Assembly (NCBI GenBank): GCA_040510195.1
Contig: JBEVJK010000079.1
Coordinates: forward strand, 1 to 64,000
Length of the DNA stretch: 64,000 nucleotides
Origin: JBEVJK01 sp040510195
GTDB lineage: Bacteria; Pseudomonadota; Alphaproteobacteria; Rhizobiales; Rhizobiaceae
Direction: 5' to 3'
Positions 43,246 through 51,263 of this stretch are shown here, piece by piece; position 1 is the stretch's first letter, and every line of letters begins with the position of its first letter. A model generated the notes under the pieces. It did not search any database. It was given only the letters and a program-made list of their open reading frames with translations, and was not told where the DNA came from. A program made the position numbers and the translations under genes.

Positions 43246-45564
43246 TTGGCCAGGCGAACCTCGGCAAGGGGCACCACGCGGTCCGGGCGGCGCGACGACG
43301 CCGAACCTGCCGAAGCGGTCCGCCCGAGCCGCGACGACCTGCTGCGCTTCGTCACCGAGAACCCCGACCGCTCGGGCCGGCGCGACATCGCCCGCGCCTT
43401 CAAGCTGAAGGGCGACGACCGCGTCTGGCTGAAGGAAACGCTCCGGGCCCTCGAGGACGAGGGCCTGTTGGAGCGCAGCCGCAAACGCCTGTCGCGCCCC
43501 GGCACGCTGCCGCATGTGGTGGTTCTGGACATCGTCTCGCGCGATCCCGACGGCGGGCTCCTCGCGCGGCCTGCCGAGCGCGCCGACGTGGACAGCGAGC
43601 AGAATCCGCTGGTTGCGGTCAGGATTTCACGCAACGCGCGAGGATCGGCGCCGGGCATCGGCGACCGCGTGCTGGCCAAGGTCTTTCCCACCGGCGAGCC
43701 GACCGGCCCTGCCTACACGGCGCGGGTGATGAAGGTCTTCGACAAGCGCAACGAGGCGGTGCTTGGCGTGCTGCGGGTCGCCCATGACGGAACCTTGCGG
43801 ATCGAGCCCGTGGAGCGGCGCCAACCGGAACTGGTGATCGCGCCGGAGGACCGCAATGGCGCCGAAGCTGGCGACCTGGTCGAGGTCGAGCCCTCGCGGA
43901 CCGGCCGCTACGGCCTGCCGCGCGGCAGGGTGCTGGCTGTTGTCGGCTCGCTGACCAGCGAGAAGGCGGTCTCCATGATCGCCATTCATGCCCACGACAT
44001 TCCGCATATCTTTCCCGCCGCAGCACTCGCCGAGGCGGATGCCGCGCAGCCCGCCACCCTTTCCGGTCGCGAGGACTGGCGCGACGTGCCGCTGGTGACC
44101 ATCGACCCCGCCGACGCCAAGGACCATGACGACGCGGTGTTCGCCGAGCCCGACGCCGACCCGAGAAATCCCGGCGGCCAGATCGTCACCGTCGCCATCG
44201 CCGACGTCGCCGCCTATGTCCGGCCTGGCTCGGCCCTCGACCGCGAGGCGCTGCGGCGCGGCAACTCGGTCTATTTTCCCGACCGGGTGGTGCCGATGCT
44301 GCCGGAGCGGATCTCCAACGACCTCTGCTCGCTCCGCGAGAAGGTCGACCGCCCGGCGCTGGCCGTGCGCATGACCTTTTCGGCGGAAGGGCGCAAGGTC
44401 CGGCACAGCTTCCACCGGATCATGATGCGATCGGCCGCCCGGCTGTCCTATCCGCAGGCGCAGGCGGCTGTCGACGGCCGCCCGGACGACAGCACGGCGC
44501 CGCTCCTCGAACCGGTGCTCGCGCCACTGTGGGCGGCCTATCGCGTGCTCGCGCGCGGCCGCGTGTCGCGCCAGCCGCTGGAGCTCGACCTGCCCGAGCG
44601 CAAGATCCTGCTGAAGGCGGACGGCACGGTCGACCGCGTCGTGGTGCCGGAGCGCCTGGACGCCCACCGGCTGATCGAGGAATTCATGATCCAGGCCAAC
44701 GTCTCGGCGGCAGAGACCCTGGAAGGCAAGCGGCAGAAGCTCGTCTACCGCATCCACGACGCACCCTCTTTGGCCAAGCAGGAGAGCTTGCGGGAGTTCC
44801 TGGCGACCTTGGGCATCTCGCTCGCCCACGGGCCGGCGATGCGGCCGGCCGCCTTCAACGCCATCCTCGACCAGGTGCGCGGCACCGACCACGAGGCGCT
44901 GGCCAACGAGGTGGTGCTTCGGTCTCAGAGCCAGGCCGAGTATGCACCTGAAAACATTGGCCATTTCGGGCTGAACCTGCGGCGATACGCGCATTTCACC
45001 TCGCCGATCCGCCGCTATGCGGACCTGATCGTGCATCGCGCTGTGATCGCCACGCTGGGGCTCGGCAAGGACGGGCTGACCGTCGGCGAGGAGGAACGGC
45101 TGGAAGAGATCGGCGCCTTGATCTCCGCGTCCGAACGTCGCGCCATGGCTGCCGAACGCGACACCGTGGATCGGCTGATTGCAGCCTATCTGTCTGAACG
45201 CGTTGACGAAACCTTCGAGGCGCGCATCTCCGGGGTGACCAAGGCGGGACTTTTTGTCCAGTTGCCGCAATATGGCGCCGACGGCTTCATACCGGTGTCA
45301 TCGCTCGGCGACGATTACTATATCCATGACGAGACGGCGCATGCGCTGTTCGGCGAGCGGACCGGCCGCGGCTACAGGCTGGCCGACCGCGTCGAGGTGC
45401 GGCTGATCGAGGTGGCGCCGCTGGCCGGGGCCATGCGTTTCGAGATGCTGAGCGAGCCGCGTCCCTTGCCGGGCTCGAAACGCTCGTTCCACAAGGCCAA
45501 GGGGGCGCGGGCAAGGTCGCGTCCGACCGCGGCGCGCGGACGATCCCGCGCCAGGAGACGATGA
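43246..45564 (+). CDS. rnr: ribonuclease R
   Basis: A 772-residue RNB-family 3'-5' exoribonuclease that degrades structured RNA. An N-terminal winged-helix part is followed by cold-shock domains, the RNB core with the D-P-x-D-A-K-D-H-D-D-A motif, an S1 domain near residues 660-740, and a basic tail. The start is TTG at 43246, 8 bp after topA ends. The TGA overlaps the next gene (ATGA). Confidence 0.95.
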   Translation: MARRTSARGTTRSGRRDDAEPAEAVRPSRDDLLRFVTENPDRSGRRDIARAFKLKGDDRVWLKETLRALEDEGLLERSRKRLSRPGTLPHVVVLDIVSRDPDGGLLARPAERADVDSEQNPLVAVRISRNARGSAPGIGDRVLAKVFPTGEPTGPAYTARVMKVFDKRNEAVLGVLRVAHDGTLRIEPVERRQPELVIAPEDRNGAEAGDLVEVEPSRTGRYGLPRGRVLAVVGSLTSEKAVSMIAIHAHDIPHIFPAAALAEADAAQPATLSGREDWRDVPLVTIDPADAKDHDDAVFAEPDADPRNPGGQIVTVAIADVAAYVRPGSALDREALRRGNSVYFPDRVVPMLPERISNDLCSLREKVDRPALAVRMTFSAEGRKVRHSFHRIMMRSAARLSYPQAQAAVDGRPDDSTAPLLEPVLAPLWAAYRVLARGRVSRQPLELDLPERKILLKADGTVDRVVVPERLDAHRLIEEFMIQANVSAAETLEGKRQKLVYRIHDAPSLAKQESLREFLATLGISLAHGPAMRPAAFNAILDQVRGTDHEALANEVVLRSQSQAEYAPENIGHFGLNLRRYAHFTSPIRRYADLIVHRAVIATLGLGKDGLTVGEEERLEEIGALISASERRAMAAERDTVDRLIAAYLSERVDETFEARISGVTKAGLFVQLPQYGADGFIPVSSLGDDYYIHDETAHALFGERTGRGYRLADRVEVRLIEVAPLAGAMRFEMLSEPRPLPGSKRSFHKAKGARARSRPTAARGRSRARRR

Positions 45565-46006
45565 TGGAAGAGCATGTGTTCGGCGGCCGCCGCAAGGCCG
45601 ACGCCGCCCTCGAGAGACCCCGCCCGCTCTGGCAGGCGATGGCGCGCGGCCTGGCCGGGCGTTGCCCGCATTGCGGCGAGGGACGGCTGTTCGCCTCGTT
45701 TCTGAAAACTGTCGACAGTTGTCAACACTGCGGCGCGGAGATTCATCATCATCGGCGGACGACCTGCCGGCCTATCTCGTCGTGGTCATCGTCGGCCACC
45801 TGGTGGTCGGCGGCTTCATGGGCGTCGAGGCAACCAGCACGCTGTCGATCTGGCAGCATCTGGCCATCTGGGTGCCGCTGACGGTGGCGCTTTCGCTTGC
45901 CCTGCTGCGGCCGATGAAGGGCGCGGTGGTCGGCCTGCAGTGGGCCCTCGGCATGCACGGCTTCGGTGGCGAGGCCGATCTGATCGAGGATCATCCGGAA
46001 GCTTGA
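45561..46006 (+). pseudogene. DUF983 membrane protein gene with a -1 frameshift
   Basis: From ATG 45561 the frame encodes C-P-H-C-G-E-G (the conserved zinc-binding Cys pair) and then C-Q-H-C-G-A-E-I-H-H-H, normal DUF983 features. Just after H-H-H the frame breaks, near 45753-45758. The rest of the protein, D-D-L-P-A-Y-L-V-V-V-I-V with its two membrane helices, continues in the +2 frame to a TGA at 46006. One missing G in a short G run explains the break. The whole would be 147 residues, the usual size. Either a young pseudogene or an assembly error; it overlaps the rnr stop and leads the NUDIX gene. Confidence 0.85.
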
Positions 46007-46025
46007 CCTGGAGGAGGTCGCGGTG

Positions 46026-46760
46026 ATGGAGGGCATGACCAAGGCCGAGATCGACAAGGTCGAGGCCGGCGCATTGGGTGGCGGGCGGCTGCGCCCGCGC
46101 GACGCCGCGACGCTGATCCTGCTCGACCGCGTCGCCGGCGAGACCCGGGTGCTGCTCGGCCGGCGCCACATGCGCCACGCCTTCATGCCCGGTAAGTTCG
46201 TGTTTCCCGGCGGCCGCACCGATCCCGCCGACAGCCGCGTCCCGGTCGCCGAGGGGCTGCATCCGGAGGAGGCCGCCAAGCTTGCCGCCACGACCCGCGG
46301 CGGCAGTGCCGCCCGGGCCAGGGCGATCGCCCTGTCGGCCGTCCGCGAGACCTATGAGGAGGCCGGCCTGCTGCTCGGCCGCCGCCAGCCCTTCGCCACG
46401 TCGCGGCCGGACTGGCAGGGCTTCGTCCGCCACGGCGTCCACCCCTCGCTGGAGACGCTGCGCTTCGTCGCCCGCGCCATCACGCCGCCCGGTCGGGTCC
46501 GCCGCTTCGACACGCGCTTTCTCGCCGCCTGGGCGAGCGACGTCGCCGTAACGCTGGAAGGCGGCGGCCCGACCGGCGAGCTCGAGGAGCTGGTCTGGTT
46601 GCCGCTCGCCGAGGCCCGCGACGCAGACATCCCGTCCATCACGCGCACTGTGCTCGCCGATCTGGAGGCGCGCCTGGCATCCGATCCGCGGCTTGCCCCT
46701 GGCGCGCCGGTACCGTTCTACCGCCTCGTGCGCAACCGCTTCCTACGCGACCTCATCTAG
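46026..46760 (+). CDS. NUDIX hydrolase
   Basis: A 244-residue NUDIX protein. The box appears as A-V-R-E-T-Y-E-E-A-G (about residues 110-119), giving the R-E-x-x-E-E metal core; an upstream glycine-rich F-P-G-G-R-T marks the start of the motif. Substrate class unclear (nucleoside diphosphate derivatives or CoA-type pyrophosphates). The ATG at 46026 has GGAGG at 46010-46018; GTG at 46023 is in frame. It follows the frameshifted DUF983 gene on the same strand. Confidence 0.88.
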   Translation: MEGMTKAEIDKVEAGALGGGRLRPRDAATLILLDRVAGETRVLLGRRHMRHAFMPGKFVFPGGRTDPADSRVPVAEGLHPEEAAKLAATTRGGSAARARAIALSAVRETYEEAGLLLGRRQPFATSRPDWQGFVRHGVHPSLETLRFVARAITPPGRVRRFDTRFLAAWASDVAVTLEGGGPTGELEELVWLPLAEARDADIPSITRTVLADLEARLASDPRLAPGAPVPFYRLVRNRFLRDLI

Positions 46761-46764
46761 CCTC

Positions 46765-47958
46765 ATGAGCGGCAGCACGGCCCACCCTGCACCGCTCGCC
46801 GGCGAGATGCGCTGGCTGTCGATCGGCGCCGCCATCGCCTCGATCAGCGTGGTCGGCATCGCCATCGGGCTTGGCGTCCCGCTGCTCAGCGTCATCCTGG
46901 AGAGCCGCGGCCATTCGGCCTCGATGATCGGCCTGAACACCGCGGTGGCAGGCGTCGCCTCGATTGCGGCCGCCCCGCTGGCGACGCCGCTGGCGACCCG
47001 GCTCGGACTCGTGCCGACCATGCTGGCGATGATCGTCATTGGCGGCGCCGCCTTCCTCGGCTTCTACTTTGCGCCGGCGTTCTGGGTCTGGTTCCCGCTG
47101 CGCGTCGCGCTCCATGTGGCGCTGACGGTGCTCTTCATCCTGTCCGAGTTCTGGATCAGCGCATCGGCCCCGCCCGAGCGGCGCGGCTTCGTGCTCGGCG
47201 TCTACGCGACCGTGCTGTCGCTCGGCTTCGCGCTCGGTCCCTTCCTGTTCTCCCAGCTCGGCAGCAGCGGCTTCCTGCCGTTCGCGGTCACCTTCGGGGT
47301 GGTGATGCTGGCCATCCTGCCGGTCTTCGCCGCCCGCCGCGAGGCGCCCGAGATCCATGCCGGCGAGGCGGACGAGCCGGCGGGCTTCTTCCGCTACATC
47401 TGGCTCGTGCCGACGGCCACTGCCGCCGTGCTGGTGTTCGGCGCGGTGGAAACCGGTGGCTTCGCGCTGTTTCCGGTCTATGGCAGCCGCATCGGCTACA
47501 GCGAAGCCGAAGCCGCCCTCCTGCTCACCATGATCGGCCTCGGCAACGTCATTCTGCAGATCCCGCTCGGCGTCGTCAGCGACCGCGTCGGCGACCGCCG
47601 GGTCCTGCTGGCCGCCTGCGCCGCGGTCGGCCTTCTCGGCATGCTGATCCTGCCGTTGGTCGCCCACGACTGGGCACTTACGGCGGCCATGCTTTTCGTC
47701 TGGGGTGGCGTCGTGGCCGGCCTCTACACGGTCGGCCTTGCCCATCTCGGCAGCCGCCTCACCGGGCGCGACCTCGCTTCGGCCAATGCCGCCTTCGTCT
47801 TCTGCTACGGCTTCGGCATGCTGCTCGGGCCGCAGGCCATCGGGCTCGCCATGGACCTCGTCGGCCCTCCGGGCTTCGCCTACGCGCTGGCGCTGTTCTT
47901 CGTCGCCTATCTGCTGCTGGTCGCCCTTCGCATCCTGCGCATCCCCGGGCGGGCTTGA
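46765..47958 (+). CDS. MFS transporter
   Basis: A 397-residue major facilitator with about 12 hydrophobic helices. The loop-2/3 signature region reads L-A-T-R-L-G-L-V; the second half repeats it as V-V-S-D-R-V-G-D-R-R. This matches the YcaD/CynX-like efflux branch, but substrate is not predictable. The gene begins 4 bp after the NUDIX stop. Its stop codon overlaps the -35 of the rpmG promoter. Confidence 0.85.
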   Translation: MSGSTAHPAPLAGEMRWLSIGAAIASISVVGIAIGLGVPLLSVILESRGHSASMIGLNTAVAGVASIAAAPLATPLATRLGLVPTMLAMIVIGGAAFLGFYFAPAFWVWFPLRVALHVALTVLFILSEFWISASAPPERRGFVLGVYATVLSLGFALGPFLFSQLGSSGFLPFAVTFGVVMLAILPVFAARREAPEIHAGEADEPAGFFRYIWLVPTATAAVLVFGAVETGGFALFPVYGSRIGYSEAEAALLLTMIGLGNVILQIPLGVVSDRVGDRRVLLAACAAVGLLGMLILPLVAHDWALTAAMLFVWGGVVAGLYTVGLAHLGSRLTGRDLASANAAFVFCYGFGMLLGPQAIGLAMDLVGPPGFAYALALFFVAYLLLVALRILRIPGRA

Positions 47959-47982
47959 CTTTCCCCCGCCCTCCTTTATGTG
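47955..47982 (+). promoter_or_regulatory. candidate rpmG promoter
   Basis: TTGACT (47955-47960) and TATGTG (47977-47982) are separated by 16 bp. The pair overlaps the end of the MFS gene and lies about 90 bp before the rpmG start. This would let the ribosomal protein gene be transcribed independently of the genes upstream. Confidence 0.5.
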
Positions 47983-48072
47983 TCGCGCCGAGTTTCCGCG
48001 CCGGGCCTCAGGGCTGATCGCGCGGCCCCGATCCAGACAACGCACACGCCCAGCACGAACGGACGAGATCCC

Positions 48073-48240
48073 ATGGCCAAAGCCGCAAAAATCAAGATCA
48101 AGCTGCTGTCGACGGCAGACACCGGCTACTTCTACGTGACCAGCAAGAACAGCCGCACCAAGACGGACAAGCTCAGCTTCAAGAAGTACGACCCGGTCGC
48201 CAAGAAGCACGTCGAATTCAAGGAAACCAAGATCAAGTAG
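48073..48240 (+). CDS. rpmG: 50S ribosomal protein L33
   Basis: A 55-residue, strongly basic ribosomal protein. It has the family pattern I-K-L-L-S-T-A-D-T-G-Y-F-Y and R-T-K-T-D-K-L-S-F-K-K-Y-D-P. It lacks zinc-binding cysteines, i.e. the C-minus type, so it is not zinc-regulated. It has its own promoter and a strong terminator. Confidence 0.97.
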   Translation: MAKAAKIKIKLLSTADTGYFYVTSKNSRTKTDKLSFKKYDPVAKKHVEFKETKIK

Positions 48241-48267
48241 GATCTGGTCCGAACGCGAACGAGAACG

Positions 48268-48290
48268 CGCCGCCTTCGGGCGGCGTTTTT
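48268..48290 (+). terminator. intrinsic terminator after rpmG
   Basis: CGCCGCC, loop TTCG, GGCGGCG, followed by TTTTT. A perfect 7-bp stem with a stable UUCG tetraloop, 27 bp after the rpmG stop. Confidence 0.92.
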
Positions 48291-48354
48291 CGTAGCGAAA
48301 GCGCGAAGCTGTTGGGGGTCGGCCGGCAGCTGGCAGCGGTACGAGGAGGCCACT

Positions 48355-48567
48355 ATGTGCCAGTGCCGACCGACCGACCCCACGGACCCAGGAGATGCGG
48401 CGGACCTGAGCATCATGGGGTATCCGGCGGACGAACCAGCGGCTTCCGCCACCCCGTTCCTCCGGATTTCTGACCCAAACAGTCGCGCAGCGACGGTCAG
48501 AAATCAACATTTTCTTAACCAAACGGTCGGACTGGTTGACGTTAAGGTAAATATGCAGGCCCGCTGA
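48355..48567 (+). CDS. possible small protein of unknown function
   Basis: The 70-codon frame follows GAGGAGG (48343-48349), a very strong ribosome-binding site 5 bp before the ATG. The predicted protein has C-x-C at its start and an Asp/Pro-rich opening, with no recognisable domain. It lies in the 438-bp gap between rpmG and the PilZ gene, most of which is otherwise without features. It may be a real small gene, a leader peptide, or chance. Confidence 0.3.
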   Translation: MCQCRPTDPTDPGDAADLSIMGYPADEPAASATPFLRISDPNSRAATVRNQHFLNQTVGLVDVKVNMQAR

Positions 48568-48678
48568 TATTCCGGCATTGGATCCACGGTTGGCGCGCAA
48601 GGCATGCGTTTTGGCGTGCGGCGCCAGTGACAGGCACACGTTCTGGTCGCATCATCCCGGCTCGATCAGCTGGAACTC

Positions 48679-49116
48679 ATGATTTTGGCAAACGAGGCAA
48701 GAATCGCGTGGGCCGTGCAGGCGGACGAGGCGACGCAGGTTCGTGAAGACAATGCGGAGGAGCGACGCGCCGCGCCGCGGCGCCGCCTTCTGGCGCGGGC
48801 CATCATAACCGCCGAGGGTGTCGCCCACGGGATCGAGGTGATGGTGCGCGACCTCTCGGACAAGGGCGCCCGGATCGCCCTGATGAGCGATTTGCCGCTC
48901 GCCGAGCGGCTACATATCGCCATTCCCGATCGAGGCTTCGAATCGCCGGCCCGCCTGGTCTGGCGCCGCGACCGGAATGCCGGCCTCAGGTTCGAGACGC
49001 TGCGCGGCGCGAGCGAAGCGGAGCGCATCGACGTTCTCGAAAGCGAGCTGCGCAAGATGAGGCGCCAGCTGAACGAGATCCGCAGCGTTCTTCAGCAGCG
49101 CGGCCTGATCTACTAG
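48679..49116 (+). CDS. PilZ-domain protein, putative c-di-GMP receptor
   Basis: A 145-residue protein. An Arg-rich box R-R-A-A-P-R-R-R-L at about residue 31 and D-L-S-D-K-G-A at about 58-64 match the two c-di-GMP-binding motifs of PilZ (R-x3-R and D/N-x-S-x-x-G). The C-terminal 35 residues form a helix (V-L-E-S-E-L-R-K-M-R-R-Q-L). c-di-GMP sensing is likely but not proven. ATG 48679 was taken as the first Met; no close Shine-Dalgarno is seen. It stands alone. Confidence 0.85.
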   Translation: MILANEARIAWAVQADEATQVREDNAEERRAAPRRRLLARAIITAEGVAHGIEVMVRDLSDKGARIALMSDLPLAERLHIAIPDRGFESPARLVWRRDRNAGLRFETLRGASEAERIDVLESELRKMRRQLNEIRSVLQQRGLIY

Positions 49117-49195
49117 CAATCCGGCGTTTCACGACCAGCCGCGCGCGCGCCGCTCCATCATTTCCGCGCTTCCTCGACCTGCGGAATTTCCCTGT

Positions 49196-49260
49196 CTCAT
49201 TGCTTTTGCGGGAATTCCGGACGCAAGACCGCTCTTCGCGTCTTGCTCGGAATTGCTCCT
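49196..49260 (-). repeat. short dispersed repeat, copy B
   Basis: Reverse-oriented copy of the element at 20591-20655. The 24-bp identical core lies at 49214-49237. Its edge runs into the stop codon of the oxidoreductase gene that ends at 49259. Confidence 0.75.
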
Positions 49261-49846
49261 AGGCGAAGCGGGCGAGGCGCCGTCTGACCTTGGTCAAAAA
49301 AGCCGAGCGGGACGATGGCGTCGACGTGTCCATCAGGTAGTGCGCCAAGAAAAGCGTGCGGCAGCGCCGCGCGCAGATCGTGCGAACGCCTCTGAGAAGC
49401 GTCTTTCGCCCGGGATGGCCGACGAGATGCGACCACCACCAGGGCGCCCCGCATGTGGTCACCACCGCGACATGCGAGATGTGGCCCATCAGCGGCACGA
49501 TCATGCCCCCCTCCCCGAGCCTGAAGGCGACCTCCGGCGCCCACACCCGGTCGAGCCAGCCCTTCAGCATCGCCGGCAGGCCGTACCACCAGGTCGGGTA
49601 GACGAAGACGATCATCTCGGCCCATCTGAGATGCGCGATGTGTTCGGCCAGCGCCGGGTCGCTCGGCGCCCGGTCGTTGTAGTGCCGCCGCTCGTCGGCG
49701 CTCAGCACCGGATTGAAGCCTTCGGCGTAGAGGTCGATCAGCCGCGCCTCGCAGCCCCGCGCGGCGATGGTCTCGACCACCGCGTCGCGCACCGCAGCGC
49801 AGAAGCTTTCGGGAACCGGGTGGCAGTAGACCACGAGCGCGCGCAT
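49259..49846 (-). CDS. flavodoxin-fold NAD(P)H-dependent oxidoreductase
   Basis: A 195-residue member of the Flavodoxin_2 family (MdaB/KefF/quinone reductase-like). The P-T-W-W-Y-G-L-P-A-M-L-K-G-W-L-D-R-V segment is the classic FMN-binding and dimer region, with T-T-C-G-A-P after it. It is the last gene of the minus-strand module, 19 bp after the FAD enzyme. It could supply or remove electrons for the module; the substrate is unknown. Confidence 0.87.
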   Translation of the reverse strand: MRALVVYCHPVPESFCAAVRDAVVETIAARGCEARLIDLYAEGFNPVLSADERRHYNDRAPSDPALAEHIAHLRWAEMIVFVYPTWWYGLPAMLKGWLDRVWAPEVAFRLGEGGMIVPLMGHISHVAVVTTCGAPWWWSHLVGHPGRKTLLRGVRTICARRCRTLFLAHYLMDTSTPSSRSAFLTKVRRRLARFA

Positions 49847-49865
49847 AAGCCCCTCCTGCAGCAGC

Positions 49866-51263
49866 CTATAGCGCCCTTTCGAGGCCCTTGAACAGGAAGG
49901 TCTTGCCCGAACGGTAGTCGTAGTCGGGGTGGTCGAAGGCGATCATCTTGCCGGGGTTGAGCAGGCCTTGCGGGTCGGTCTGGCGCTTGAAGGCGAGCTG
50001 TACCTCGTCGGTCTGCTTCATGCCGCCTTCCTCCAGCGTGTAGCGGTGCGGGTTGAAGATCGGACAGCCATTGTCCTCGAACAGCCGGACGATCTCGTCC
50101 AGCCGCTCCTCGGTGGTGAAGCGTACCAGCGGCAGCCCGAAGCAGGTGACGTTGCCGTCGAAGCGGACGAACTCCAGATGGGAGAACACCTCGCCGGGGA
50201 ACATGCGGTCCATCTTGTCGACCAGCGCCAGCTGGTCGGGGAACGGATAAAGCGACTGCAGGTAGGTCATCGCCGGGTCGACGCGCAGCGCTCTGAGCGT
50301 CGTGTGGTTCCAGGCCAGTTCGTAGGCGGGAGGCAGACCCTTGAGGTCGGGCGCCTCCGAGGCGTCGAAGACGATGTCGCCGCCTTGGCGGCGGGTGAAG
50401 GCGCGGAACGCCTCCATGTTCTGCGGCGCCACCATGACGACGCAAATACTCTGTCCTTCCTTGAGGAACGCCTGGTGGCGCTTGAAATAGAGCGTCGGCA
50501 CCGGCGCCGCGATCGGCGTGACCAGCTTGCTCAGGATGCCGTCCTGGCAGGCCAGCGCATTGCCGTAGCGCGCGGCCCCCATGAAGCTGTCGAAGCCGAC
50601 GATGACGTCGACCCAATCGTAGGCCGCCGTGAGCGGCATCTCGACTTCGGTGATGATGCCATTGGTTCCGTAGGCATGCGTCACCTTCTGCAGGTCCTCG
50701 CCGGAAATCGACAGCACCTGGGGCGTATCACCCATGGTGACGACCCTCAGCCGGATGACGTTGCCGAGATCGCGCAGGCCGCCGAAATTGATCGAGCCGA
50801 CGCCGCCGGAGCCGCCGGCGATGAAGCCGCCGATCGAGGCGGTGTTGTAGGTGGACGGATGGATGCGCAGCTCCTGGCCGGAATGCGCGCGCGTGGCCCG
50901 GTCCATCTCCGCCATCACGGCCCCGGGCTCGGCCACCACGCGCCCCGCCGCGACGCCCTTCACCTTGTTCATGTCCGCGAGGCTCAGCACGACGCCGCCC
51001 GACAGCGGCATCGCCTGGCCGTAATTGCCGGTGCCGGTGCCGCGGGGCGTGACCGGCACGCCGTGCCGGCTGCAGACGGCCAGCACCCGCACCACCTCCT
51101 CCTCGCTTCGCGGCGAGACGACCAGGTCGGCCGTCACCCGGTCCAGCGCCTGCTTGAGGACCGGGCTGTACCAGTAGAAGTCGCGGCTCTTCTGCTGCAC
51201 GATCTTCGGATTGTCTTCGACCCTGAGGCCGTCGAGCTTGCGCTTCAGCGCCTCGATGTCCAT
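49866..51263 (-). CDS. FAD-binding oxidase/dehydrogenase (GlcD/VAO-type)
   Basis: A 465-residue enzyme with an N-terminal FAD_binding_4 (PCMH) domain. Signatures are V-T-P-R-G-T-G-T-G-N-Y-G-Q-A (pyrophosphate loop) and S-I-G-G-F-I-A-G-G-S-G-G-V-G. The C-terminal part is the FAD-linked oxidase type. Family members oxidise 2-hydroxyacids, alcohols or N-heterocycles. It begins directly at the amidohydrolase stop (2 bp), with strong coupling. A partner Fe-S subunit is absent. Confidence 0.88.
   Translation of the reverse strand: MDIEALKRKLDGLRVEDNPKIVQQKSRDFYWYSPVLKQALDRVTADLVVSPRSEEEVVRVLAVCSRHGVPVTPRGTGTGNYGQAMPLSGGVVLSLADMNKVKGVAAGRVVAEPGAVMAEMDRATRAHSGQELRIHPSTYNTASIGGFIAGGSGGVGSINFGGLRDLGNVIRLRVVTMGDTPQVLSISGEDLQKVTHAYGTNGIITEVEMPLTAAYDWVDVIVGFDSFMGAARYGNALACQDGILSKLVTPIAAPVPTLYFKRHQAFLKEGQSICVVMVAPQNMEAFRAFTRRQGGDIVFDASEAPDLKGLPPAYELAWNHTTLRALRVDPAMTYLQSLYPFPDQLALVDKMDRMFPGEVFSHLEFVRFDGNVTCFGLPLVRFTTEERLDEIVRLFEDNGCPIFNPHRYTLEEGGMKQTDEVQLAFKRQTDPQGLLNPGKMIAFDHPDYDYRSGKTFLFKGLERAL

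Noticed and set aside
46753..48639. A 628-codon minus-strand frame across the MFS gene, rpmG and the following gap
   Set aside because: Runs antisense through rpmG and its terminator; composition is low-complexity.
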